Part shown: positions 51,306 through 58,667 of the stretch, piece after piece
Position numbering within the stretch: position 1 is the first letter of the stretch
Layout: the number at the start of each line of letters is the position of its first letter
Assembly (NCBI RefSeq): GCF_900142215.1
Contig: NZ_FRAC01000038.1
Span: forward strand, 1-58,667
Length of the DNA: 58,667 nt
Direction: 5' to 3'
Source: Anaerocolumna jejuensis DSM 15929
Lineage (GTDB): Bacteria > Bacillota > Clostridia > Lachnospirales > Lachnospiraceae
Position numbers and translations under genes: made by a program
Notes under the pieces: model-generated
What the model was told of the DNA's origin: nothing
What the model saw: only the letters and a program-made list of their open reading frames with translations
Database searches by the model: none

Positions 51306-51421
51306 AATCTCAAGTCAGGCCCTTCCGTTTTACTGATTCCCAATTTTGTATGGGACTATCTGATATTGTATATTAAATCAATTCAGGAAAAATAGCAACC
51401 TGCATCTATTTTTGGGCAAAG

Positions 51422-51452
51422 AAAAGGACAGCTTTCCGAGTGCTGTCCTTTT
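51422..51452 (-). terminator. Terminator between ftsH and the GH13 gene
   Basis: An 11-bp perfect stem AAAAGGACAGC/GCTGTCCTTTT, followed on the minus strand by TTTCTTTG-type sequence. It lies about 230 bp after the ftsH stop. The AT-rich stretch 51460-51680 shows no gene. Confidence 0.8.
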
Positions 51453-51681
51453 CTTGGAGAAGGTATTTTGTTACTTATGGGGTGTAGCAAAAACTATATA
51501 ATGTATTGGGGTTTACGAGTATTAGTATAACATCATGTATACAAAAAGTGTGCACAAACATTGCATTTTTTATAATTTTTTTTTGTCTGTTTTTATTCTT
51601 ATCTTTTTACTTGCGTAATATCCGCTCCTGTAAAATATATAAAAACCATTTATTTTCAGACATTTTTTTGTAATAGGCTAT

Positions 51682-53568
51682 TTATACTTCTAAAATAGGG
51701 GAATTTTCACCGTTAATCTTTCCTTCGCCCCTCTGGAGAAAAAGTGACTCGAATTCTTCACGGTTGATTCGCTCTTTTTCAATTAAGAGTTTTGCACAAT
51801 TATGCAGTACATCCATGTAATCTGTGAGGATTTTTTTTGCCTCGCCATAGCAGTTATCAATCATGCCCTTTACTTCATCATCAATAATTCTGGCAACATT
51901 TTCACTGTAGCTTCTGGTATGTGCTAAATCTCTTCCGATAAATACCTCATCATCGTCGTTGTCATAGTTGACCATTCCTACGGAGGAGGAGAAGCCATAT
52001 TTGGTAATCATCGCTCTGGCTGTCTTTGTGGCTACCTTGATATCCTGAGAAGCACCGGTCGTAATATCATCAAAAATCAGCTCTTCCGCTGCCCTTCCGC
52101 CAAGGCCTACAATGATATCCTGCTTCATGCCGCCTTTTGTCTGGAACATTTCATCCTTTTCCGGTAAAGGCATGGTATAGCCTGCCGCTCCGTTTCCGGT
52201 AGGTATAATGGATATGGTATAAACAGGTCCCACGTCCGGAAGCACATGAAATAGGATTGCATGACCGGCTTCATGGTAAGCTGTAATTTTCTTTTCCTTT
52301 TCGGAGATAATCCTGCTCTTTTTCTCCGTACCGATACCTACCTTGATAAAGGATTTATTGATATCTTCATGAATGATATAAGAGCGGTTATCCTTTGCTG
52401 CGCTGATGGCAGCTTCATTTAAGAGGTTTTCAAGGTCTGCGCCTGTAAAGCCTGCCGTTGTCTGGGCAATCTGCTTTAAGTCAACATCCTCTCCCAGGGG
52501 TTTGCCCTTGGAATGAACCTGAAGAATCTCTTCCCTGCCCTTTACATCGGGCCTTCCCACCATAACCTTACGGTCAAAACGGCCGGGTCTTAAAATAGCA
52601 GGGTCCAGGATATCCACACGGTTGGTTGCTGCCATTACGATAATTCCTTCATTGGCGCCAAAACCATCCATTTCGACCAGCAGCTGGTTCAGGGTCTGTT
52701 CTCTTTCATCGTGGCCTCCGCCCATGCCGGTTCCTCTTCTTCTGGCTACCGCATCAATTTCATCAATAAATACAATACAGGGGGAATGCTTCTTGGCATC
52801 TTCAAATAAATCCCTTACACGGGAAGCACCTACACCTACGAACATTTCAACAAAGTCCGAACCGGATATACTAAAGAAGGGTACTCCTGCTTCTCCGGCT
52901 ACTGCCTTTGCAAGAAGGGTCTTACCGGTTCCGGGAGGTCCTTCCAGCAATACACCTTTGGGAATTCTTGCCCCTACCTGGGTGTATTTCTTGGGTGTCT
53001 TCAGGAAATCAACGATTTCCTGCAGCTCTTCTTTCTCTTCTTCCAGACCTGCCACATTCTTAAAGGTCGTTTTCTTATTCTCATCGGTAGTCATCTTGGC
53101 CCGGCTCTTGCCAAAGTTCATCACCTTGCTGCCGCCACCGCCGCCTCCTGCTGCCTGGTTGGAAAGATAGGAGAATAATAGAATTATCACTACGAAGCCC
53201 AAAAGGTAGGGCAGCAGTGTCAGAAACCAGCTGGGCTTGGAAATATCATATACATGATAGATAAGCTCTTTATTGTTTTGATTTACGATTTTATCATCGA
53301 TAACATTTCGCATCTCACTAACATTGGTTACATTGAATTTCTCCACACTCTTATCCTTCAGGGTCACAATGGCCTTTCCGGTAGGAGTTTCCTGATTCTG
53401 ATAAATTCTTACATCCGTAACATTATTATTATTGACATCTTCCAGAAAATTGCTGTACTCATAATTATTATTGGGATTGCTTTTTATATTTTGATGAACA
53501 AGCGACAAGACCAGAATAATGCCAAGGATAACCAAATAAGCCCCATATCCTTTTAGTTGTCTTTTCAC
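51682..53568 (-). CDS. ftsH: ATP-dependent zinc metalloprotease FtsH
   Basis: 628-aa membrane AAA+ protease. Two membrane helices (about 8-25 and 115-135) flank a 90-residue extracytoplasmic loop. The AAA module has Walker A GPPGTGKT (about 210-217), Walker B IVFIDEIDAV and second region GRFDRKVMVGRP; the zinc site is HEAGH (about residue 431). It is a GTG start with AAAGGAGGGG before it. It is the last gene of the spoIIE-tilS-hpt-ftsH cluster, the same order as in Bacillus. Confidence 0.96.
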   Translation of the reverse strand: MKRQLKGYGAYLVILGIILVLSLVHQNIKSNPNNNYEYSNFLEDVNNNNVTDVRIYQNQETPTGKAIVTLKDKSVEKFNVTNVSEMRNVIDDKIVNQNNKELIYHVYDISKPSWFLTLLPYLLGFVVIILLFSYLSNQAAGGGGGGSKVMNFGKSRAKMTTDENKKTTFKNVAGLEEEKEELQEIVDFLKTPKKYTQVGARIPKGVLLEGPPGTGKTLLAKAVAGEAGVPFFSISGSDFVEMFVGVGASRVRDLFEDAKKHSPCIVFIDEIDAVARRRGTGMGGGHDEREQTLNQLLVEMDGFGANEGIIVMAATNRVDILDPAILRPGRFDRKVMVGRPDVKGREEILQVHSKGKPLGEDVDLKQIAQTTAGFTGADLENLLNEAAISAAKDNRSYIIHEDINKSFIKVGIGTEKKSRIISEKEKKITAYHEAGHAILFHVLPDVGPVYTISIIPTGNGAAGYTMPLPEKDEMFQTKGGMKQDIIVGLGGRAAEELIFDDITTGASQDIKVATKTARAMITKYGFSSSVGMVNYDNDDDEVFIGRDLAHTRSYSENVARIIDDEVKGMIDNCYGEAKKILTDYMDVLHNCAKLLIEKERINREEFESLFLQRGEGKINGENSPILEV

Positions 53569-53584
53569 TTAACACCCCTCCTTT

Positions 53585-54106
53585 CTATTCTTCAATTACG
53601 CCGATATAGGGAAGGTTTCGGTATTTCTGCATATAATCCAGCCCGTAGCCTACCACGAATTTATCGGGAATTTGAAAACCTACATAATCTACCGCAACAT
53701 CCGTAGTCCTTCTGTCAGGTTTGTCTAAAAGAGTGCATATCCTGACACTCTTTGGCTTCCTGGTATTTAACAGGTCTACAAGATATTTCAGTGTATTACC
53801 GGAATCAATGATATCCTCCACAATAAGTACTTCCTTATCTTCAATGGAATCATCCAGATCCTTAATTATTTTAACCCTTCCAGAGCTTACGAAACCGTCT
53901 CCATAGCTGGAAACTGACATAAAGTCGATGGATAGGGGAACACTGATATGCTTTGCCAGCTCACAGGTAGCAAAAACTCCGCCCTTTAATACACAGATAA
54001 GGTGCAGTTCTTTTCCTTCGTAGTCCCTGCTTATCTGCTCACCCAGGCTTCTTATTTTTTTATTTACCTCCTCTTCGGATATTAATACCTTGATATCTTC
54101 ATTCAT
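53585..54106 (-). CDS. hpt: Hypoxanthine phosphoribosyltransferase
   Basis: 173-aa purine salvage enzyme. The PRPP-binding motif EDIIDSGNTLKYL is at about 94-106, the N-terminal LKGGVFATCELAKHI provides the PPi loop, and DYVGFQIPDKFVVGYGLDY ends with the base-binding region. It converts hypoxanthine/guanine and PRPP to IMP/GMP. Its start overlaps tilS by eight bases, so the two are coupled. Confidence 0.96.
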   Translation of the reverse strand: MNEDIKVLISEEEVNKKIRSLGEQISRDYEGKELHLICVLKGGVFATCELAKHISVPLSIDFMSVSSYGDGFVSSGRVKIIKDLDDSIEDKEVLIVEDIIDSGNTLKYLVDLLNTRKPKSVRICTLLDKPDRRTTDVAVDYVGFQIPDKFVVGYGLDYMQKYRNLPYIGVIEE

Positions 54107-55682
54107 TTTCTTCTTCCTCCGTCAATTTTATCTGAAGTATCCTCCTTGTATTTTCATCCACCTTATAGGCTTCACTTATTCTGCCCCCGATCACCCACAT
54201 AATATGGGAACCGTCGGCTAGTAAAGGCAGGACATCTCTCTCTTGTCTTGGTACCTTTTCATCTATGAAAAAGGCCTTTAATTTTTTTGTGCCGCCCTGT
54301 TTGTCAATGCAAAGATAATCTCCCTGCTTTCGGAAGCGGATTAACACAGTATCCTTAATTTTATCATAGTCAAACCATTTCGTACAGATACTTTCAGGAA
54401 TTATCATATTTTTTTTATAATTTAAAATTGTGGCTATAAGACTTTTTCCTAAAAAGGGCCGGTTCTTTCCTGTTCCGGTAAGGGTATTTGCTTCAACGGC
54501 AGGACTCGTTCCTGCTTCTAAAAGGCCCTTTTCTTCTCCGGCAGCGCTCGTTACTGCTCCCGGAAGGCCCTTTTCTTCACCGGCAGAACTTATTTCTGCT
54601 CCATAAAGTTTCTTTCCCCTTCGGGGAAGAGGGGTAACACCCGGAATTATAAGCTCCCATTCTGCTATATCGCTATCTGCAGCGAAAGCTTCTTCCTTCC
54701 TGTCTTTCTTTTCAATTAACAGCTCTATATGCCGGTATTCTCTTACGGCAGTAATCCCATAGGGCAGATTTACCCTTCTTCCAGCCTGCTTATCCAAAAG
54801 CTCCAGTACAGCTGCCACATGAACTGCCTCGATATCCTTCAGGCTTTCACCCAGCAGGTAAAGAGCCTTCCTTACCACTTCTTTCTGTATAACGGCATCC
54901 TCTGCCTTAAGCTCCTCTGCTTTTAGGAGGAGACTGTTATTTTCCTCCTTTATAAGTATTCCCTCCATGGCCTTTTGTGTGGACTTTTCTATAAACTCCT
55001 GAATTTCCTTCAGGCTTTCCCCGGCCTTTGCAATGTGGGACACAGCACCCCTGTTTATTTCCCGCGCTTCCTTTAAAATGCCCAGCCGTATCTTATTGCG
55101 GCTGTAATCCAGCGTAAAATTTGTGGAGTCATTCAGGAAAGAAATTCCCTTTTCCTGCAAATATTCCTCTATCTCCTGCCTTTCAAGGCAGAGCAGGGGT
55201 CTGATAAGCTTATCCCTTATGGGACTGATGCCTGTTAATCCTGCAAGGGCACTACCCCGGAACATATGGAAAAGAATTGTTTCTGCGTTATCATTTTTAT
55301 TATGTGCAATTGCAATTTTATTACACTTATATGCAATAAGATACTGGTTAAAAACTTCATACCTTACTTTTCTTCCTGCTTCTTCAAGGGACATTCTGCC
55401 TTCTTTTGCCAGTGCCGGAATATCTTTATGAACGGAGGTGAAGGATACATTTTCCTTTTTACAAAGCTCCCTTACATGCTCCTCATCCCTGAGAGCTTCT
55501 TCTCCCCTTATGCCATGGTTTACATGGATGACATAAAGGGTCAGGCCATATTCCCTTTGGAGCTCCAAAAGCACGTGAAAAAGGCAGACCGAATCCGCTC
55601 CGCCGGAAACACCGACAATAATTTGGTCTCCCTTTTCAAGCATTTTATATTTCTTTATATATTGTTTTACCTTATTTATCAT
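54099..55682 (-). CDS. tilS: tRNA(Ile)-lysidine synthetase TilS with repeat insert
   Basis: 527-aa enzyme that adds lysine to C34 of tRNA-Ile(CAU) using ATP. The P-loop SGGADS is at 26-31 in GVSGGADSVCLF. The N-terminal ATPase domain runs to about 215, followed by the TilS substrate-binding and C-terminal domains. The substrate-binding part and the C-terminal domain (RFRKQGDYLCIDKQGGTKKLKAFFIDEKVPRQER) are separated by an insert made of three 14-residue repeats (codons 54496-54602) rich in Ala, Gly and Glu, absent from ordinary TilS. It probably forms a flexible surface loop. CTGGAG precedes the start. Confidence 0.94.
   Translation of the reverse strand: MINKVKQYIKKYKMLEKGDQIIVGVSGGADSVCLFHVLLELQREYGLTLYVIHVNHGIRGEEALRDEEHVRELCKKENVSFTSVHKDIPALAKEGRMSLEEAGRKVRYEVFNQYLIAYKCNKIAIAHNKNDNAETILFHMFRGSALAGLTGISPIRDKLIRPLLCLERQEIEEYLQEKGISFLNDSTNFTLDYSRNKIRLGILKEAREINRGAVSHIAKAGESLKEIQEFIEKSTQKAMEGILIKEENNSLLLKAEELKAEDAVIQKEVVRKALYLLGESLKDIEAVHVAAVLELLDKQAGRRVNLPYGITAVREYRHIELLIEKKDRKEEAFAADSDIAEWELIIPGVTPLPRRGKKLYGAEISSAGEEKGLPGAVTSAAGEEKGLLEAGTSPAVEANTLTGTGKNRPFLGKSLIATILNYKKNMIIPESICTKWFDYDKIKDTVLIRFRKQGDYLCIDKQGGTKKLKAFFIDEKVPRQERDVLPLLADGSHIMWVIGGRISEAYKVDENTRRILQIKLTEEEENE
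54496..54602 (-). repeat. 42-bp tandem repeats inside tilS
   Basis: Copies at 54496-54537, 54538-54579 and a partial one at 54580-54602 share CGGCAG..CT.GTT.CTGCT and GGCCCTTTTCTTC. The period of 42 keeps the reading frame, so the insert adds 14-residue units (SAGEEKGLPGAVTS-like) to the protein. Confidence 0.85.
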
Positions 55683-55730
55683 GAATAACTCCAGAGTTTT
55701 TTATCATTTTACCTCGAACCATGGGAAATA

Positions 55731-58028
55731 TCAAGCCTTGCTCCAAAAGCCGGCTACCAATACCGTCATATCGTCAACAGGGACCCAGCCGTTTTGTTCC
55801 AGGGCCATATTTAAAAGGGAATTTGCTATTTCCTTCGGATTATTTGTCTTAAGGTCCTTCAGGAATTCACTGATGAATTCCTCCTTTTCGTCTCCCGGTA
55901 TACAGTCGACCACCCCGTCCGTAGCCATAATGACAAATTCTCCGCTGTAAAGCTTCTTGGTTATGATTTCATAATCCGCTTTCTGGATGATACCGGCAGG
56001 AAGCGTGGTGGAATGTATGACCTCCACCTCTCCCGCTTTTTTAAGAAAAGTAGCGGCAGCCCCCATCTTGATAAAATCACAAAAGCCCGTATAAAGGTTT
56101 ATGATGGTTAAATCAATTGTTGAAAAGCTCTCCTCCTTATCCCGTAATACCATAATGGAATTTATCAGCTTTATGGCGGATTCCTTTCGAAAACCCGCTT
56201 CCATAAACTGCTCCAGCAATTCGATGACCGACTCGCTCTCTTCATAAGCTCCCTGCCCGGTTCCCATGCCGTCTGCAAGGCTCATAATAAAGGTTCCCGT
56301 ATCCGGGTTCAGGAAGGAATAATTATCTCCGGATACCGGATTCTTCTCTTTATTCATTCTGGCAAAGCCCGTATACACCATGTAATCCGTATCCTCCACA
56401 AAGGTAAAGGTATCCAGCTCCTTTGCGATTACTTTCTTACAGCCCTCATAGGGCCTCATGGGCTTCCCATAGGCCTTTCCTATGATGCCTGCGGCTTCCT
56501 TTGCCGTAATACAGCGGCCCTTATCCGTTCTTGCGGTTATATAAATTTCCTGCTTTCCGTCCCTTTTTTCAAACACCGCCACCTTCTTTACCAGGATATG
56601 GCTGCGCCTCAGATCAGAGGCAATTCTTTCCTTCCTGCTCTCATCCTCATAAGGCTTATACAGGTCAAGAGAAAAATCATCGATAATATTGGCTACTTCC
56701 CCCAGCTGCTCTGCAATCGCCGCCCTGCTCTGGGCCAGCTTATTACTCCAGACCATGTTGATTCTTGCCACCTCTATGCTTCTCTTTGCTTCCTCCAGGA
56801 AATTATCCAGACAAATACATCTGGAGGCAAATTCTCCCGGAATCTCACTTAAGGATACGGTCCCATTTTCGTTCACCTGTTCCATAATGCGGTAGGCCCC
56901 CTCGTAGGTCTCATAAAAATGCCCCTCCCAGCAATAGCTGCAATTCTCACAATCCTTGCAGAGCTTTTCCGATAACTGGTCAAAGAGCTCCCTTTTATCA
57001 AGCTTGTCCAACTCCTCCTTCTGCTCGGAGATGGAATGGAACGTGGTGGAGAGATTGTGAAAGGATTCCGAAAAATCTCTCAGCTTCCCTCTGGCAATGC
57101 TTTGCAGATTCTGATGAACAAACACTTCCTCCTCCCTGTCATTCTCACCAGCCCTTTTACCATATATCAGATTTTTAGGCAGCAGGAAAAACAGCACTGC
57201 ACAGGAGATTAGCACCCCAAAACCTTCCAGATTGAACTTGCTGTTCTTATAAAGCTCTCCGAGGACAAGAAAGCCTCCTGTATAGGCCAGAAAATCCACA
57301 ATCCTTCCCATCTCCCGAAAGCTTCCGCTGATAATACCAAGCATGCACATCAGACCCAGCTGATTCAGCTCCCCGGTCCGAAGTGCCAGAATAATCCCGC
57401 AGGCCGCTCCTATTACCGCCCCAAAGCCTGCTCCATAGCGAAAACCGATAAGAAGGACGCTGAACATCGCACAGGTCAGCGGAAGGGAAAAGCCCAGAGA
57501 ATTCATATCCGGTATTCCGTATATAATAACTCCCCCCATAACCGCAAGTCCGATAATCTGCTCATTGGACAGGGCCTCACCCTTTATCCCGGGATTTAAA
57601 ACCGGCTCCAGTCCCCTCCAGAATATAAGAGCAGACACGAAAACAATGACTCCTTCTGCAAGGCCCATTACTACAAAATGCCATAAATCTCTGCTCAATG
57701 TGCTGTAAAAGCAGGTGAGTACTGTGGTTACTCCAGCTGCAATCCCAGCCATTGCCCATATGTTAATTTTTTTGCTGCGGTATTCAATCATGGATACCAG
57801 AATGGAAAATACAATAATAGCTATCAGATATTTGATCATTTCTTCTGTTCCCATGGCGGTGAAAACTCCCAGTGCTACCATAACCATAGCCAATATCCGT
57901 CCCTTTGGTTCCAGAAACAGTGCCGCCAGATACCCCATAGCAAATGGATTTATGCCCATGAACACCGCCCTTGCCATAATAACACCAAGCAGGCTGGTGA
58001 ATATTCTCCTCATATTTTGTTCTTTCAT
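55731..58028 (-). CDS. spoIIE: Stage II sporulation protein E
   Basis: 765-aa sporulation phosphatase. About ten N-terminal membrane helices (residues 10-300) anchor it, a coiled central region follows (300-540), and the C-terminal PP2C-type domain (560-765) has the metal-binding SLADGMGTGQGAYEES and VIMATDGVVDCIPG. It dephosphorylates SpoIIAA in the forespore, releasing sigma-F. Cys-rich CKDCENCSYCWEG near residue 375 is typical of Clostridial SpoIIE. It is preceded by a 21-bp-spaced promoter that looks Spo0A-dependent. tilS, hpt and ftsH follow. Confidence 0.95.
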   Translation of the reverse strand: MKEQNMRRIFTSLLGVIMARAVFMGINPFAMGYLAALFLEPKGRILAMVMVALGVFTAMGTEEMIKYLIAIIVFSILVSMIEYRSKKINIWAMAGIAAGVTTVLTCFYSTLSRDLWHFVVMGLAEGVIVFVSALIFWRGLEPVLNPGIKGEALSNEQIIGLAVMGGVIIYGIPDMNSLGFSLPLTCAMFSVLLIGFRYGAGFGAVIGAACGIILALRTGELNQLGLMCMLGIISGSFREMGRIVDFLAYTGGFLVLGELYKNSKFNLEGFGVLISCAVLFFLLPKNLIYGKRAGENDREEEVFVHQNLQSIARGKLRDFSESFHNLSTTFHSISEQKEELDKLDKRELFDQLSEKLCKDCENCSYCWEGHFYETYEGAYRIMEQVNENGTVSLSEIPGEFASRCICLDNFLEEAKRSIEVARINMVWSNKLAQSRAAIAEQLGEVANIIDDFSLDLYKPYEDESRKERIASDLRRSHILVKKVAVFEKRDGKQEIYITARTDKGRCITAKEAAGIIGKAYGKPMRPYEGCKKVIAKELDTFTFVEDTDYMVYTGFARMNKEKNPVSGDNYSFLNPDTGTFIMSLADGMGTGQGAYEESESVIELLEQFMEAGFRKESAIKLINSIMVLRDKEESFSTIDLTIINLYTGFCDFIKMGAAATFLKKAGEVEVIHSTTLPAGIIQKADYEIITKKLYSGEFVIMATDGVVDCIPGDEKEEFISEFLKDLKTNNPKEIANSLLNMALEQNGWVPVDDMTVLVAGFWSKA

Positions 58029-58121
58029 TGCTCTACCTGTCCTCCCTTTACCTTACAGGACTTTATTCCGGCAGGCGGGTTATCCATGCCCCGGCTGTCC
58101 ATTTAGTCCGTTTAGTCCTGT

Positions 58122-58187
58122 ATTATAGGGTTGTGCCATTAAAATCTTTGTCAAAACCAAGTGTCCCTATCCAAAAAGTTTTTGACA
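58122..58187 (-). promoter_or_regulatory. spoIIE promoter, 21-bp spacing, with Spo0A-box-like sites
   Basis: Minus strand TTGACA (58154-58149), 21-bp spacer, TATAAT (58127-58122). The overlong spacer is the hallmark of Spo0A-activated sigma-A promoters (spoIIG/spoIIE of Bacillus). Two heptamers close to the 0A box TGTCGAA occur: TGTCAAA (58187-58181) and, inverted and overlapping the -35, TTTGACA (58155-58149); their centres are 32 bp apart. Confidence 0.72.
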
Positions 58188-58327
58188 GAATCCTACTTAC
58201 TTGCATGAAAGAATCGAATAGAGAGAGTTCAGTTTAATTAAGAAATTCAGATTAAGGTATGAAAGGCGATGGAATATTATTATCTTTAAGTTATGCGTGG
58301 TTAAAGGGAAGGTTTTCAAAAGGGGAC

Positions 58328-58540
58328 GGCAGTTTACGCAAAATAGAAGGCATGAATGCTTCGATTCCAATGTATAAGAAGTCCTAATTCTCTGAAGCTT
58401 TTGTGCTGGACATATCATCAAACAGATAACTCGTGGGCTCAGACAATCTGTTTGATGATATAGCACAAAAGCTTCAGAGAAAAGGACTTCTAATACATTT
58501 CCATAGGCGCATTCATGCCTTCTATTTTGCGTAAACTGCC
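58328..58540. repeat. 213-bp imperfect inverted repeat
   Basis: The left arm starts with 32 bases from 58328 that are exactly repeated in inverse orientation at 58509-58540. Further matched blocks follow inward (AATGTAT.AGAAGTCCT; TTCTCTGAAGCTTTTGTGCT; ATCATCAAACAGAT) with small mismatched bubbles, closing on an 18-nt loop at 58428-58445. The element lies upstream of spoIIE and could be a MITE-like insertion or a long RNA hairpin. The flanks 58188-58327 and 58541-58667 hold no recognisable gene. Confidence 0.85.
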
Positions 58541-58667
58541 TGCGGATATATTGAAACGGGCATTTGTCGGGTTAATCAAATAATGAATATACTATGTGAA
58601 GGCTTAGATTAACTTATGACTCTCGAATTATTATTAAAGTACTTTAAGAAGAAAAAAGGATATAGCA

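Overview
The window looks like a chromosomal segment of a spore-forming, anaerobic, plant-fibre-degrading Firmicute, most likely a Lachnospiraceae relative of Lachnoclostridium/Anaerocolumna. This rests on low GC, strong AGGAGG-type ribosome sites, a SpoIIE gene in the usual spoIIE-tilS-hpt-ftsH order, a secreted GH5 cellulase with a CBM17/28-like module, and several Clostridia-type families (DUF4080 radical SAM, VanW, CmpB-like membrane protein, MutS2). Genus is inference; no 16S gene is present.

Layout. 0-8 kb: a GntR(YtrA)-ABC ATPase pair with a clear promoter/operator, then small cargo genes (DUF2975 + XRE regulator + FAD oxidoreductase, ferritin-like protein, TrmO-like methyltransferase, VOC protein, DJ-1/PfpI protein, WYL regulator, HEAT-repeat protein). 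8.4-17.5 kb: a six-gene carbohydrate operon on the minus strand (solute-binding lipoprotein, two permeases, GH43-like enzyme, GH32 sucrose/fructan hydrolase, PfkB sugar kinase) and a divergent winged-helix regulator with an unrecognised C-terminal domain. A 10+10 bp inverted repeat sits between the two promoters. 19-20.7 kb: the GH5 cellulase.

20.9-30 kb is an accessory, decaying region. Intact small regulators (PadR + two DUF1048 proteins, MarR + rhodanese, TetR + alpha/beta hydrolase, a second MarR, a methyltransferase) are interleaved with gene fragments: a Cys-rich KTR protein, a large serine recombinase C-terminus, an EFR1-type ferredoxin, an internally deleted amidohydrolase and a frameshifted sugar epimerase. 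Dispersed two-hairpin repeats occur here and at the left edge of the window. 29.7-33 kb: RlmD-like rRNA methyltransferase with a separately framed tail domain, YhaM-type exonuclease, and a 450-bp repeat/palindrome zone.

33-58 kb is mostly conserved core: a degenerate HtrA-like protein divergent from mutS2-response regulator-histidine kinase, trmL-aminotransferase-Lrp, an AIR-synthase-like protein, VanW, a 34-aa membrane peptide, exonuclease-nth-DUF4080, tRNA-Gly and tRNA-Leu, a GH13 glucanohydrolase, and the spoIIE-tilS-hpt-ftsH cluster. spoIIE is preceded by a promoter with 21-bp spacing and Spo0A-box-like heptamers, and further upstream by a 213-bp inverted repeat.

I found no CRISPR array, defence island or complete mobile element. 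The most interesting items are the repeat/hairpin families, the regulator of the fructan-type operon, the apparent pseudo-protease next to mutS2, the split RlmD tail and the spoIIE upstream region.
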